64,000 bases of DNA from Methylobacillus flagellatus KT (lineage in GTDB: Bacteria; Pseudomonadota; Gammaproteobacteria; Burkholderiales; Methylophilaceae). The notes under the pieces were generated by a model, which did not search any database, was not told where the DNA came from, and saw nothing but the letters and a program-made list of their open reading frames with translations. Position numbers and translations under genes: made by a program. Of the stretch, positions 51,133 to 60,981 are shown piece after piece. Position 1 is the first letter of the stretch. Every line of letters starts with the position of its first letter. Location of the stretch: the NCBI RefSeq assembly GCF_000013705.1, contig NC_007947.1:1736001-1800000 (forward strand), written 5' to 3'.

Positions 51133-52809
51133 ATGTATATATACGACGAAATTGACCAGGCCATCGTAGACGAGCGTGTCAAACAGTACCGTGACCAGAC
51201 TCGCCGCTTTCTTGCGGGAGAGCTGAGTGACGAGGAATTCCGTCCGCTGCGTCTGCAAAATGGCCTGTACATCCAGCGTCATGCCCCAATGCTACGCATT
51301 GCAGTCCCTTACGGCATGCTGTCTTCCAGACAGCTGCGCAAGCTGGGCGACATTGCCAAGCGCTATGACCGCGGCTATGGCCACTTCAGCACCAGGCAGA
51401 ACTTGCAATTGAACTGGCCCCAGCTGGAGGATGTGCCCGACATCCTGGCAGAGCTCGCCACTGTGCAGATGCATGCCATCCAGACTTCCGGCAATTGCAT
51501 CCGCAACATCACCACTGACCAGTTTGCCGGCGTAGCGCCTGACGAAGTGGTCGATCCGCGCGCCATTGCGGAAATCGCCCGCCAATGGAGTACCTTCCAC
51601 CCTGAATTCGCTTTGCTGCCGCGCAAGTTCAAGATTGCAGTATCGGGCACCAAGCAGGATCGCGCCCTGATCCAGACACACGATATCGGTCTGGAGTTCT
51701 ATCGCGACCAGGAAGACAAGATCGCCGTTCGCGTCTGGGTCGGCGGCGGTCTTGGCCGTACCCCCATTCTCGGTTCCGTCATACGCGAGCATCTGGAATG
51801 GCAGCACGTACTGACCTATTGTGAAGCCATTATTCGCGTCTACAACCTCCATGGTCGCCGCGACAACGCCTACAAGGCGCGTATCAAAATTCTGGTCAAG
51901 GCACTGGGTATCGAGGAATTCCGCCGCCAGGTGGAAGAGGAGTGGCAGTACCTCAAGGACAGCCCGAATACCATCACCGAGGCTGAGCTCGCCCGTGTGA
52001 GCAAGTATTTCACGCAGATGCCCTATGAAACGCTGTCGGATCATGATGCCGGCTTTGATAGCGCAATTGCGAGCAACCCGGCGTTCGCTGCCTGGGTCAA
52101 GCGCAACACCCATCCACACAAGCAGCCCGGCTACCGCGCCGTCACCCTGTCGCTCAAGTCGCATGGCCGCCCGCCCGGCGACATCACCTCTGAACAAATG
52201 CATATCGTCGCGGATCTGGCCGATGAATACAGCTTCGGCGAAGTGCGGCCTTCGCACGAGCAGAACCTGATCCTGGCCGACGTCAAGCTGTCAGACCTGT
52301 ACTCCCTGTGGGAGAAAGCACGGGCGGCAGGTCTGGCCACCCCCAACATCGGGTTGCTGACTGACATCATCTGCTGCCCTGGCGGGGACTTCTGCGCACT
52401 GGCCAATGCCAAGAGCATCCCGATCGCAGAGGCCATCCAGATGCAATTTGACGACCTGGACTATCTCTACGATATCGGCGAAATTGAACTGAATATCTCT
52501 GGTTGCATGAATGCCTGCGGCCACCACCATGTGGGTCATATCGGTATTCTTGGCGTCGACAAGGATGGTTCCGAATGGTACCAGGTCACGCTGGGCGGCA
52601 AGCAAGGAAACGATGCAAGCATCGGCACCGTGCTCGGTCCATCGTTCGCTGCCGAAGAAATGCCTGGTGTCATCCAGAAGCTCATCGATGTCTACGTGCG
52701 CGAGCGTACCCCGGAAGAGCGCTTCATCGACACGGTACGGCGCATCGGCGTTGCCCCGTTCAAGACCCATGTTTACGGCGAGAAGAAAAAGGAAGTCGCA
52801 CATGCCTGA
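51133..52809 (+). CDS. cysI: Sulfite reductase hemoprotein subunit
   Basis: A 558-residue siroheme/4Fe-4S sulfite reductase. Cluster and siroheme ligands are seen as 'CCPGGDFCALANA' and 'LNISGCMNACGHHHVGH'. The substrate-binding arginines lie in 'YGHFSTRQNLQLNW' and 'TSGNCIRNITTD'. Both ferrite-like halves are present. No CysJ flavoprotein gene is nearby; the electron donor may be another protein, possibly involving the DUF934 partner or a ferredoxin (inference). It overlaps the next gene by 8 bp. Confidence 0.95.
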   Translation: MYIYDEIDQAIVDERVKQYRDQTRRFLAGELSDEEFRPLRLQNGLYIQRHAPMLRIAVPYGMLSSRQLRKLGDIAKRYDRGYGHFSTRQNLQLNWPQLEDVPDILAELATVQMHAIQTSGNCIRNITTDQFAGVAPDEVVDPRAIAEIARQWSTFHPEFALLPRKFKIAVSGTKQDRALIQTHDIGLEFYRDQEDKIAVRVWVGGGLGRTPILGSVIREHLEWQHVLTYCEAIIRVYNLHGRRDNAYKARIKILVKALGIEEFRRQVEEEWQYLKDSPNTITEAELARVSKYFTQMPYETLSDHDAGFDSAIASNPAFAAWVKRNTHPHKQPGYRAVTLSLKSHGRPPGDITSEQMHIVADLADEYSFGEVRPSHEQNLILADVKLSDLYSLWEKARAAGLATPNIGLLTDIICCPGGDFCALANAKSIPIAEAIQMQFDDLDYLYDIGEIELNISGCMNACGHHHVGHIGILGVDKDGSEWYQVTLGGKQGNDASIGTVLGPSFAAEEMPGVIQKLIDVYVRERTPEERFIDTVRRIGVAPFKTHVYGEKKKEVAHA

Positions 52810-53428
52810 TCATCGCTCCAACCTCATCCTGAACAACGCTATCGTCGAGGACGAATGGACGCTGGTCACCATGCCAGCGGGCGAAGAAGTGGTCAAGAAA
52901 CAAGCCGGCAAGGTCGTGCTGTTCAAACTCACTGGCGAAACCAGCTACACTCCCGAGCAAATCGCCAATACCGTCATTCCAGCGAGCGGGAAGATTCTCG
53001 TGCCGTTGGCGGTATGGCGCGAACGCAAAGCCGAGTTGACAGCCCGGCATGCTGCGGGCGAGCTGGGTGTATGGCTTGCCACCCACGAACTGCTGGAAGA
53101 CTTGATCGCTTCCGTGGAAGACATCAACAGCTTCCCCCTCATTGCCGTGCATGTGGAACGCTTTGCCGACGGACGCATTTTCTCGATCGGCAACCTGTTG
53201 CGCACGCGCTACCACTACAAGAACACCCTGCGGGCGTTTGGTGACGTCCTGCGTGACCAACTGTTCTTCCTCAAGCGCTGCGGATTCAACAGCTACCTGA
53301 TCCGTGCCGACCGCTCGGCGGAAGACGCCCTGGCCAGCCTGCAGGACTTCAGCCAGCCATACCAGGGCGCCGTCGACGAGCAATTGCCTGTTTGGCGCCG
53401 CGTGAACCGGCAACCCGTTGCACAATAA
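52802..53428 (+). CDS. DUF934 protein, sulfite-reductase-associated
   Basis: A 208-residue cytoplasmic protein of the DUF934 family ('ILVPLAVWRERKAEL', 'GVWLATHELLEDL', 'FSIGNLLRTRYHYKNTLRAFGDVLRDQLFFLKRCGFNSY' with key parts RTRYHY.N..RAFGDVLRDQ). Nearly always found directly after cysI in proteobacteria lacking CysJ, and presumed to assist sulfite reduction. Start ATG 52802 overlaps cysI by 8 bp. Confidence 0.9.
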   Translation: MPDHRSNLILNNAIVEDEWTLVTMPAGEEVVKKQAGKVVLFKLTGETSYTPEQIANTVIPASGKILVPLAVWRERKAELTARHAAGELGVWLATHELLEDLIASVEDINSFPLIAVHVERFADGRIFSIGNLLRTRYHYKNTLRAFGDVLRDQLFFLKRCGFNSYLIRADRSAEDALASLQDFSQPYQGAVDEQLPVWRRVNRQPVAQ

Positions 53429-53548
53429 TCCGTACGCGGGCCGGCGACCACGACCAGTCGGCCAGCTTTGCATGTTGTAGTTTTGCTTTAGGAATCCTAA
53501 CTGGAGATGTGAGCTGACAGACAGCAACAGTTTCAGCACAAAATCGAT

Positions 53549-54484
53549 ATGACGACCTTGAATCAACACACCCTTTCCCATCTTGACTGGCTGGAGGCCG
53601 AAGCCATCCACATCCTGCGCGAAGTGGCAGGCCAATGCTCCAATCCGGTATTACTGTTTTCCGGCGGCAAGGATTCCCTGTGCATGCTGCGCCTGGCGGA
53701 AAAAGCCTTCCGCCCAGGTCGCTTCCCCTTTCCGCTCATGCATATCGACACCGGACACAACTATCAGGAAGTCATCAATTTCCGCGACCAGCGCGCCGCA
53801 GAACTGGGTGAGCGCCTGATCGTGCGTTCGGTGGAAGACTCCATCAAGCGCGGCAGCGTGGTATTGAAATCGCCGGATGAACCCCGCAACAAGCACCAGT
53901 CCGTCACCCTGCTGGAGGCAATCGAGGAGTTTGGCTTCGACTGCTGCATCGGCGGCGCGCGGCGCGACGAGGAAAAAGCCAGGGCCAAGGAACGTATCAT
54001 GAGCTTCCGTGACGAGTTCGGCCAATGGGATCCCAAGAACCAGCGTCCGGAATTGTGGAACCTCTACAATGCCCGCACGCACAAGGGTGAAAACATCCGC
54101 GCCTTCCCGATTTCCAATTGGACAGAAATGGATGTCTGGCAATATATCGAGCGAGAAAAGCTGGAACTGCCCAGCATCTATTTTGCTCACAAGCGCGATA
54201 TCGTGATGCGCAACGGCGCCATTGTGCCCGTCAACGTGCCATTAAGTAGTGGTGAAGTCATCAACCAGCCCAAGCCCGGCGAGGAAATCATCAATATGCA
54301 GGTCCGTTTCCGCACCGTTGGCGACATCACCTGCACTGCGCCTGTGCCCAGCGACGCAGATTCCGTAAGCAAGATCGTGCTGGAAACCGCCACCACCACC
54401 ATCACTGAGCGCGGCGCGACTCGCCTGGACGATCAGACGTCGGATGCCTCGATGGAGCAACGCAAGAAGGAAGGCTACTTTTAA
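53549..54484 (+). CDS. cysD: Sulfate adenylyltransferase subunit 2
   Basis: A 311-residue PP-loop ATP pyrophosphatase forming APS from ATP and sulfate. 'LLFSGGKDSLCMLRLAEKAF' (PP-loop SGGKDS), 'CIGGARRDEEKARAKERI' and 'WTEMDVWQYIEREKLELPS' are family hallmarks. The adenylation partner is CysN, 86 bp downstream. The 120-bp gap before it holds no remnant of cysH. Confidence 0.96.
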   Translation: MTTLNQHTLSHLDWLEAEAIHILREVAGQCSNPVLLFSGGKDSLCMLRLAEKAFRPGRFPFPLMHIDTGHNYQEVINFRDQRAAELGERLIVRSVEDSIKRGSVVLKSPDEPRNKHQSVTLLEAIEEFGFDCCIGGARRDEEKARAKERIMSFRDEFGQWDPKNQRPELWNLYNARTHKGENIRAFPISNWTEMDVWQYIEREKLELPSIYFAHKRDIVMRNGAIVPVNVPLSSGEVINQPKPGEEIINMQVRFRTVGDITCTAPVPSDADSVSKIVLETATTTITERGATRLDDQTSDASMEQRKKEGYF

Positions 54485-54570
54485 GCCGTTACACAATGCA
54501 GATAAACGGCCTGATGCATCAGCCGCCCAACCAACCAGCTGAACAGCGACAAGTTTAAAGAGTATTGAAG

Positions 54571-55869
54571 ATGTCAAAACTAGAAAACCTACCTGCGCAC
54601 AACGACAGTCTGTTGCGCTTCATGACCTGTGGTAGCGTGGATGACGGCAAGAGCACACTCATTGGCCGCCTGTTGTACGACACCAAGACTATTCTGGCAG
54701 ACACCCTGACCCAGATCGAGCGCACATCGCAGAAGCGTGGCATGGAATCAGTTGATCTCTCCCTGCTGACCGACGGCCTGCAGGCAGAGCGCGAACAAGG
54801 AATCACCATCGATGTGGCCTACCGCTATTTCAGCACCGGCACCCGCAAATACATCATTGCCGACGCGCCGGGCCACGAGCAGTACACGCGCAACATGGTC
54901 ACGGCCGCCTCCACCGCCAACCTTGCCATCATCCTGATCGACGCACGCAAAGGTGTGCTGACCCAGACCCGCCGCCACTCCTACCTGGCGCAACTGGTGG
55001 GCATTCCGCACATCGTGGTCGCGATCAACAAAATGGACCTGGTAGATTATTCTCAGGCCGAATTCGAGCGCATCCGCGCCACTTATCTCGAATTCGCAGA
55101 ACAGATCGGCCTGCAGCGCAATGGCCGCGATATCCACTTCGTACCCATGTCCGCGCTCAACGGCGACATGATCGTCGATCGCGGCACGGCCATGCCCTGG
55201 TACCAAGGCCCGACCGTGCTCGAGTTGCTGGAGTCGGCACCGCCCGCGCATTCCGAACGCACGGAATCCTTCCGCTTCCCGGTGCAATTCGTTTGCCGCC
55301 CGCATGCTTCTGATAATCCGGAGCTGCATGACTTCCGCGGCTTCATGGGGCGTATCGAGTCTGGCAATATCGCCGTGGGCGACGAGGTGATCGTGCTGCC
55401 TTCCGGCCTGAGCTCACGCGTAAAGGCCATCCAGCTGGGCGACGTGGCATTGCCGCATGCCATCACCGAGCAGTCCGTCACCATCCTGCTTGAGGACGAG
55501 ATCGATATTTCCCGCGGCGACATGATTGTGAAGAAAACCGATGTCCCGGCACCAGTCAAGCAGCTGAACGCCATGGTGTGCTGGTTGTCCGAGACCCCAC
55601 TCTCCCCCGCCCGCACCTATATCATTCGCCATACGACGCGCGAATCCAAGGCCAAGGTGGCCAGCATCGCTTACAAGATCGATGTCAACACTACAGAACA
55701 GCTGGCAGCCGAAGGCAGCCTGAACATGAATGATATCGCCAGCATCAGCTTTAAGCTCGCGCAGCCCTTGATGGTTGACCCTTATGCAGTCAACCGTGCC
55801 ACCGGTTCCTTCATTATTATCGATGAGTCTACCAACAACACGGTGGGCGCGGGAATGGTACAGGCCTGA
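54571..55869 (+). CDS. cysN: Sulfate adenylyltransferase subunit 1 (GTPase)
   Basis: A 432-residue translation-factor-like GTPase. P-loop GSVDDGKST at 21-29, 'ADAPGHEQYTRNM' (G3) and 'VAINKMDLVDYS' (G4). GTP hydrolysis drives APS formation by CysD. It ends after the EF-Tu-like domains; there is no fused APS kinase (CysC) domain. Start ATG 54571 preceded by AAAGAG; a TTG at 54565 is the alternative. Confidence 0.96.
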   Translation: MSKLENLPAHNDSLLRFMTCGSVDDGKSTLIGRLLYDTKTILADTLTQIERTSQKRGMESVDLSLLTDGLQAEREQGITIDVAYRYFSTGTRKYIIADAPGHEQYTRNMVTAASTANLAIILIDARKGVLTQTRRHSYLAQLVGIPHIVVAINKMDLVDYSQAEFERIRATYLEFAEQIGLQRNGRDIHFVPMSALNGDMIVDRGTAMPWYQGPTVLELLESAPPAHSERTESFRFPVQFVCRPHASDNPELHDFRGFMGRIESGNIAVGDEVIVLPSGLSSRVKAIQLGDVALPHAITEQSVTILLEDEIDISRGDMIVKKTDVPAPVKQLNAMVCWLSETPLSPARTYIIRHTTRESKAKVASIAYKIDVNTTEQLAAEGSLNMNDIASISFKLAQPLMVDPYAVNRATGSFIIIDESTNNTVGAGMVQA

Positions 55870-55933
55870 TTTCTATTGGTAAAACCAAACAGCCTTATTA
55901 TTAAAATCAATAAATACCGTATTTGATATCGCT

Positions 55934-55939
55934 TATAAT
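55934..55939 (+). promoter_or_regulatory. Putative -10 box of fdxA
   Basis: Perfect TATAAT 46 bp before the fdxA start in an AT-rich 115-bp gap; the -35 position is weak. A TTGATA at 55923 with TATATT 19 bp further is an alternative. Confidence 0.4.
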
Positions 55940-55984
55940 TCCAGCATTATATTAAGTAATGCTAATACCCACAGAGGAATATAA

Positions 55985-56308
55985 ATGGCATACGTAGTAA
56001 CCGAGAACTGCATCCAGTGCAAATATACCGATTGCGTCGATGTTTGCCCGGTGGATTGTTTTGTTGAAGGCCCTAATTTCCTGGCGATCAATCCGGACGA
56101 GTGCATAGATTGCACCCTGTGCGTCGCGGAATGTCCTGCCGAAGCCATCTTCTCCGAGGATGATGTACCTGAAGACCAGCAGGAATTCATCGAACTGAAC
56201 GCGCGCCTCGCGCAGATATGGCCATCCATTACCGCCCGCAAGGCGCCTTTGCCTGATGCCGATGCCAACAATGGCGTCCCCGGCAAACGCAGCTTGCTGA
56301 TTGAATAG
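55985..56308 (+). CDS. fdxA: 7Fe ferredoxin FdxA
   Basis: A 107-residue ferredoxin. Its two cluster sites are '[18 protein letters not shown]' (3Fe-4S plus the remote Cys of the second cluster) and '[12 protein letters not shown]' (4Fe-4S). It has the usual long C-terminal extension of the FdxA/Azotobacter FdI group. Ribosome site GAGGAA. It is a soluble electron carrier; its position after the sulfite reduction genes makes a link possible but not shown. Confidence 0.96.
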   Translation: MAYVVTENCIQCKYTDCVDVCPVDCFVEGPNFLAINPDECIDCTLCVAECPAEAIFSEDDVPEDQQEFIELNARLAQIWPSITARKAPLPDADANNGVPGKRSLLIE

Positions 56309-56330
56309 CATAGAACCCTGCTCCCGCAAT

Positions 56331-56361
56331 AAAAAAGCCCACTGACGCGTGGGCTTTTTTA
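56331..56361. terminator. Bidirectional terminator between fdxA and fabV
   Basis: Stem AAAAAAGCCCA/TGGGCTTTTTT flanking loop CTGACGCG, T-runs on both strands; serves convergent fdxA and fabV. Confidence 0.9.
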
Positions 56362-56386
56362 TTGGATGGTATTTGGATGAAGCGCT

Positions 56387-57580
56387 TCAAACCTGAGTCA
56401 AGTTGCGGATCGGAACCTCAGGATTCACATCGGCTTCATAGTCTACGCCCTCCACACCAAAGCCAAACAGGCGCAAGAAGTCTGACTTGTATCCTTTGAA
56501 ATCAGTCAGCTCATACAGGTTTTCATCTGTCACCTGATCCCACAAGGCTGCGACTTCCGCCTGGATGTCAGGCGCCAGCTCTTTATAATCCGCACGCAGG
56601 CGGCCTTCCTCATCCATGATAGGGTGGTCGTTATAAAGGCTGTCACGGTACAAGCCATCGACCTGTTCAATGCAACCTTCATGCGTGCCTGCCTTCTTCA
56701 TCACCTTGAACAACAGGGAGAGATAGAGAGGCATCATCGGAATCGCCGAGCTGGCCTGCGTAACCAATGCCTTGAGCACGGCCACACGGGCATCGCCGCC
56801 TCTGGCAGCTAGCTGTTCGCGAATCTTCAGCACACGCTGATCCAGGTCCTTCTTGGCCGCGCCTATGGTGCCGTTCCAGTAGATATCGTGCGTGATCTTC
56901 TCGCCGAGGTAGGTAAAAGCTGTGGTCTTGGCGCCATCCGCCAACACGCCTGCCTGGTCTAGCGCTTCTATCCACATCTGCCAATCCTCGCCCCCCATCA
57001 CAGCGACGGTATTGGCGATTTCCTCTTCCGTGGCAGGCTCGATCACGTTTTCCTTTATCACTTCCTTATCGGTATCCAGTCCGCGCTGGCGCAGGGTCTT
57101 GCCTATGGGTTTAAGTGTGGAGTTGTAAACCTGGCCGGTCTTAGGGTGGGTACGGCGTGGTGCGGCCAGGCTGTAAACCACTAGGTCGACTTGGCCAAGG
57201 TCGCGCTTGATGATATCGATGGTTTGCTGTTTCACGGCATCGGAGAACGCATCGCCATTGACGCTACTGGCATACAGCCCTTCAGCTTCCGCAAACTTGT
57301 GGAACGCCGCGGAGTTGTACCAACCTGCCGTGCCTGGCTTGTTACCCTCCCCCGGCCGCTCCAGGAATACGCCGACGGTGGCAGCACCGCTCGCAAATGC
57401 GGCACTAATACGTGCAGCCAGCCCATAGCCAGTGGAAGCCCCAATCACCAAGACGCGTTTGGGGCCGTGGAAAGGACCTTGCGCCTTGACATAATCGATT
57501 TGCTGTTTGACATTGACTTCGCAGCCTGTCGGGTGTGCCGTGACACAAATAAAACCGCGCACGCGGGGTTTGATTACCAT
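56387..57580 (-). CDS. fabV: FabV-type enoyl-ACP/enoyl-CoA reductase
   Basis: A 397-residue NADH-dependent reductase of the FabV (trans-2-enoyl-CoA reductase) family for the last step of fatty-acid elongation. Seen: '[21 protein letters not shown]' (key part [11 protein letters not shown]), the cofactor loop '[16 protein letters not shown]', and the Y-x8-K catalytic motif '[16 protein letters not shown]'. FabV enzymes are intrinsically less sensitive to triclosan than FabI. Length normal. Confidence 0.96.
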   Translation of the reverse strand: MVIKPRVRGFICVTAHPTGCEVNVKQQIDYVKAQGPFHGPKRVLVIGASTGYGLAARISAAFASGAATVGVFLERPGEGNKPGTAGWYNSAAFHKFAEAEGLYASSVNGDAFSDAVKQQTIDIIKRDLGQVDLVVYSLAAPRRTHPKTGQVYNSTLKPIGKTLRQRGLDTDKEVIKENVIEPATEEEIANTVAVMGGEDWQMWIEALDQAGVLADGAKTTAFTYLGEKITHDIYWNGTIGAAKKDLDQRVLKIREQLAARGGDARVAVLKALVTQASSAIPMMPLYLSLLFKVMKKAGTHEGCIEQVDGLYRDSLYNDHPIMDEEGRLRADYKELAPDIQAEVAALWDQVTDENLYELTDFKGYKSDFLRLFGFGVEGVDYEADVNPEVPIRNLTQV

Positions 57581-57677
57581 GGGAACCTCTCGAAATTTCG
57601 GCAGCCGTGCTGCCTGATTGAATGCAGTTCAGGCCAGGATGGCCGATCAAGCTCGGTATTATAAAGGGCCGGCGCCT

Positions 57678-58880
57678 TTATTGCTCGGGCAATCCTTCAT
57701 CGGCATGCGCACTCGTGAACAACCTGGTTCGCCTGGTAGCAAGCCAGCCTAGAAGCAAATAGCCCAGCATCGCCAAGGCCAGGCCGGCCGGGTGATGCCA
57801 CACCAGGGGAGCCACCAATCCGGCGGAAAGCGTCGACAGCAACATTTGCATGAACACCTGCCCGGACGCTGCCGTACCGCGGATGCGGGGGTGGCAGTCC
57901 AATGCGCTGATCGAAAGTAGTGGCATTGCAAGCGCAAGCCCAATATTGAACAAGGCGACAGGCAAGATATTCAGCGCTGCATGGATAAAAGGCAATAAGC
58001 TGACAGCAAGATTCAGCACCGCCATTGTGGACATCCACCCATAGGCAAAGCGCAATATGTGCTGTGCGCCATACTTGCCCGCAGCGCGCTTGGCCAGCCA
58101 TGACCCGAGCACCGTGCCGCACACCGTGGGAATGAACATCCAGGCGAATTGCTGTGAGCTTAAGCCAAGGTGCTGAATGAGGAATACCGGGCTGGCCAGC
58201 ACATAGAGGAAGAATGCCGAGAAATTTGCCCCGATCGCCAATACCAACAGGCTGAACTCACGGTGGCTGAAAACCACCTGGTAATTACGGCATACATTTG
58301 CCACCGACAATGACACACGCCTTTCCTTCGGCATGGTTTCAGGCAGGTACCTCGCCGCCGCAAGTGCGATCAATAGCGCATACAGCGCAAGGAAGGCGAA
58401 GATCGCCTGCCAGTGGATACCGAGCAGCCAGCCGCCGATGATGGGTGCCACTGCAGGAGCGATGCCGAATAGCATCTGCACCGTTGCCATGGCGCGCTGC
58501 GCCTCCACCCCTTGGAACAGGTCGCGTACCATCGCACGCGCCACCACGTTACCGGCGCCAGCAGAAAGCCCCTGCAGAATCCTCATGGCCCATAACGTCT
58601 CGACATTGGGCGCCAGCATGCCGCCAATCGAGGCAAAGATAAAAATGACCAGCCCCCAGCGTATGGTCGTGAGGCGCCCTATCGCATCGCTGATAGCGCC
58701 ATGGAACAACGTCATCAACGCATAAGGCAGCAGATACAGGGTTAGACTGTGCTGGATTTCCACGGTGGAAGCGCCAAGGTCACGCTCCATCATCGGAAAA
58801 GCCGGCAAATAGGTGTCAATCGCAAACGGCGCCAGCGCCGTCAAGCCTGCAAGCACATAGACCAGAAAGATGGAATGGCG
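57678..58880 (-). CDS. Bcr/CflA-type MFS drug exporter
   Basis: About 400 residues with 12 predicted membrane helices. Motif 'FAIDTYLPAFPMMERDLGAS' in TM1 and 'GAISDAIGRLTTIRWGL' (MFS motif A) are characteristic of the Bcr/CflA subfamily of drug:proton antiporters. Start ATG 58880 (GGAGAAC just upstream); the frame extends to 58928. It follows cfa by about 57 bp in the same direction. Confidence 0.87.
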   Translation of the reverse strand, partial: RHSIFLVYVLAGLTALAPFAIDTYLPAFPMMERDLGASTVEIQHSLTLYLLPYALMTLFHGAISDAIGRLTTIRWGLVIFIFASIGGMLAPNVETLWAMRILQGLSAGAGNVVARAMVRDLFQGVEAQRAMATVQMLFGIAPAVAPIIGGWLLGIHWQAIFAFLALYALLIALAAARYLPETMPKERRVSLSVANVCRNYQVVFSHREFSLLVLAIGANFSAFFLYVLASPVFLIQHLGLSSQQFAWMFIPTVCGTVLGSWLAKRAAGKYGAQHILRFAYGWMSTMAVLNLAVSLLPFIHAALNILPVALFNIGLALAMPLLSISALDCHPRIRGTAASGQVFMQMLLSTLSAGLVAPLVWHHPAGLALAMLGYLLLGWLATRRTRLFTSAHADEGLPEQ

Positions 58881-58937
58881 CATGTTCTCCGTCGAGCCTT
58901 GCCAGGACTCGCCCGGCAAAAATCTCAAGGATATCGT

Positions 58938-60134
58938 CTAACGGTAAATATGGCTACGATTGTAGGGGTAATCCATCACGCCTTGCGCATCGGGCTTGCC
59001 TGCCACGATCTGGAACAATGCCAGCCAGTTATGATCGAATGCAAACGCCGACCCGGCCATGTAGATGCGCCATATCCGGTATTTGCGTTCCCCGATCATG
59101 GACAAGGCCTGCTCGCTGTGCTGCTCCAGTCGCTCCACCCACTCCCACAGCGTCTTGCCGTAGTGGGGGCGCAAGTTCTCCGCGTCCAACGGCTCCAGGC
59201 CGGACATGGAAAGCTCCGCCAGCACATTGGAAACATGTGTCAACTCGCCACCGGGAAAGACATACTCATCAATGAACTCGGAAATGCCGCTCCCCAACCC
59301 GCTGCTCTTCACTGCCACCGAGGTAATACCATGGTTCATGACTAGCCCCCCGGTATTCAACAAACTGTAAATCTTATCGAAATACACGCGCAAGTTCTTG
59401 CGGCCAACATGCTCGAACATGCCGACGCTGGCAATCTTGTCGAACGTCTGATGCGCAGGCAGGTCACGATAATCCATGAGCCTGACCTCCAACCTATCCT
59501 GCCAGCCGCGCTCCTCTATCATGCGTTGCACATGGGCATGCTGGTTGTCGGACAAGGTAATGCCTAGCGCCTTGACGCCATAATGCTCGACTGCATGCGC
59601 GACCAGGCCGCCCCAACCACAACCAATATCCAGAAAAGTTTCACCCGGCTTCAGCATGAGCTTGCGACAAATATGGTCGAGCTTCTTTTCCTGCGCCAGG
59701 TCCAGGTTTTCGTTACCATCAGCGAAATAAGCACAAGAATAGACTCGGCGGCGATCCAGCCACAGCCCATAAAAATCGTTGGAAACATCATAGTGGTAAT
59801 TGATATTGCGGCGATCCTGGCTGCGGGTATGGCGCCACCACCGCCAGTCCTTGCGCGTTTCGGCATCGTTGCGCGCATCGACGCCGCAATAGGCCTGCCC
59901 CAAAGACAAGATATCTTGTGCTTTTCCCTGCAAATCCATCCAGCCCTCGACATAGGCACGCGCCAGTCCACCCAATGTCGGCTTGGCCAGCACGGCCAGA
60001 ACCTTGGCATCATTCACCAGAATAGCCACCTTGGCATCCGCATCCCCTGCAATCCGTTCACCGTTCCAACTCACAGATACGGGCAACCCGGCTACACTCT
60101 TCTGGATCTGGTTTTGCAGCAGCGCACTGAACAT
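58938..60134 (-). CDS. cfa: Cyclopropane-fatty-acyl-phospholipid synthase
   Basis: A 398-residue enzyme adding a methylene bridge to unsaturated acyl chains of membrane phospholipids with SAM. SAM site 'FLDIGCGWGGLVAHAVEHYG', 'GITLSDNQHAHVQ', 'SVGMFEHVGRKNLRVYF', and C-terminal 'RKYRIWRIYMAGSAFAF' with the 'EWVERLE' region typical of CFA synthases. The N-terminal lipid-binding domain is present. Confidence 0.94.
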   Translation of the reverse strand: MFSALLQNQIQKSVAGLPVSVSWNGERIAGDADAKVAILVNDAKVLAVLAKPTLGGLARAYVEGWMDLQGKAQDILSLGQAYCGVDARNDAETRKDWRWWRHTRSQDRRNINYHYDVSNDFYGLWLDRRRVYSCAYFADGNENLDLAQEKKLDHICRKLMLKPGETFLDIGCGWGGLVAHAVEHYGVKALGITLSDNQHAHVQRMIEERGWQDRLEVRLMDYRDLPAHQTFDKIASVGMFEHVGRKNLRVYFDKIYSLLNTGGLVMNHGITSVAVKSSGLGSGISEFIDEYVFPGGELTHVSNVLAELSMSGLEPLDAENLRPHYGKTLWEWVERLEQHSEQALSMIGERKYRIWRIYMAGSAFAFDHNWLALFQIVAGKPDAQGVMDYPYNRSHIYR

Positions 60135-60309
60135 CCATTACCTCCATGATAAGCATTCGATTTTTTATAAGCCATCCCGTATTTCGCCATCAGGGCAATC
60201 AGAGATGGCTCCCCATTTGGCTTGACCAATGTAAACGGAACGGCGCTTTGTTACAATAAGTCACTTACCTTACATCGGCCTCGGCCGATCCATCAATACG
60301 GAGCAAAGC

Positions 60310-60930
60310 ATGCAACTGGACTTGGCAAACATCAACGCAGAATGGGGACACGACGCACAAAAGCTAGTGGAATGGGCGCTCGGCCTGAACAAGAAAGCCA
60401 TCGTCACGACCAACTTCCGCCCTTTCGAAGCTGTCATCCTGCACATGGTCACCCAAGTCCAGCCCGATACGCCCGTCATCTGGATGGACAGCGGCTACAA
60501 CACCGAAGCAACCTACCGCTTTGCCGACGAAGTCACGCGCCAGCTCAACCTCAACCTGAGCATCTACCTCCCCAAGCGCTCCCGCGCGCATAGGGAGGCC
60601 GTGGACGGACCTGTCCCGGCACTTGATGACCCGCGCCACGCCGCATTTACAGAAGAAGTCAAACTGGAACCCTTTGCACGTGCCCTGCGTGAAACCGCGC
60701 CTGAAATCTGGTTCACCGCCCTGCGCGCCACCGATACCGCCGTACGCGCCCAGATGGACCCGGTCAGCATTAACCCGGACGGCTTGATCAAGGTAGCGCC
60801 CTTGCTGCATTGGAGTTCAAAAGACTTGTACCAGTACCTGACCGCCCACAACTTGCCAAACAATTTCGACTACTTCGATCCAACTAAGGGCGAGGAAAAC
60901 CGCGAGTGCGGCTTGCATTTGTCACACTAA
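60310..60930 (+). CDS. cysH: Phosphoadenylyl-sulfate reductase (CysH)
   Basis: A 206-residue PP-loop reductase making sulfite from activated sulfate. 'IVTTNFRPFEAVILHMV' and 'VIWMDSGYNTEATYRFAD' are PP-loop family segments; the nucleophilic cysteine is in the C-terminal 'ENRECGLHLSH'. The extra paired cysteines of APS-specific, 4Fe-4S reductases are missing (the region reads WFTALRATDTA), so the substrate should be PAPS. It lies 5.8 kb from cysI/cysD instead of between them. PAPS use requires an APS kinase, which is not in this window. Confidence 0.92.
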   Translation: MQLDLANINAEWGHDAQKLVEWALGLNKKAIVTTNFRPFEAVILHMVTQVQPDTPVIWMDSGYNTEATYRFADEVTRQLNLNLSIYLPKRSRAHREAVDGPVPALDDPRHAAFTEEVKLEPFARALRETAPEIWFTALRATDTAVRAQMDPVSINPDGLIKVAPLLHWSSKDLYQYLTAHNLPNNFDYFDPTKGEENRECGLHLSH

Positions 60931-60952
60931 GCCTCTAGTGCTGAAATAGACA

Positions 60953-60974
60953 AGGGAGCTTTCGCTCCCCTTTT
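60953..60974 (+). terminator. Terminator after cysH
   Basis: Stem AGGGAGC/GCTCCCC with loop TTTC, then TTTT; it can also act for pqqE on the opposite strand. Confidence 0.75.
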
Positions 60975-60981
60975 GCCTTGG

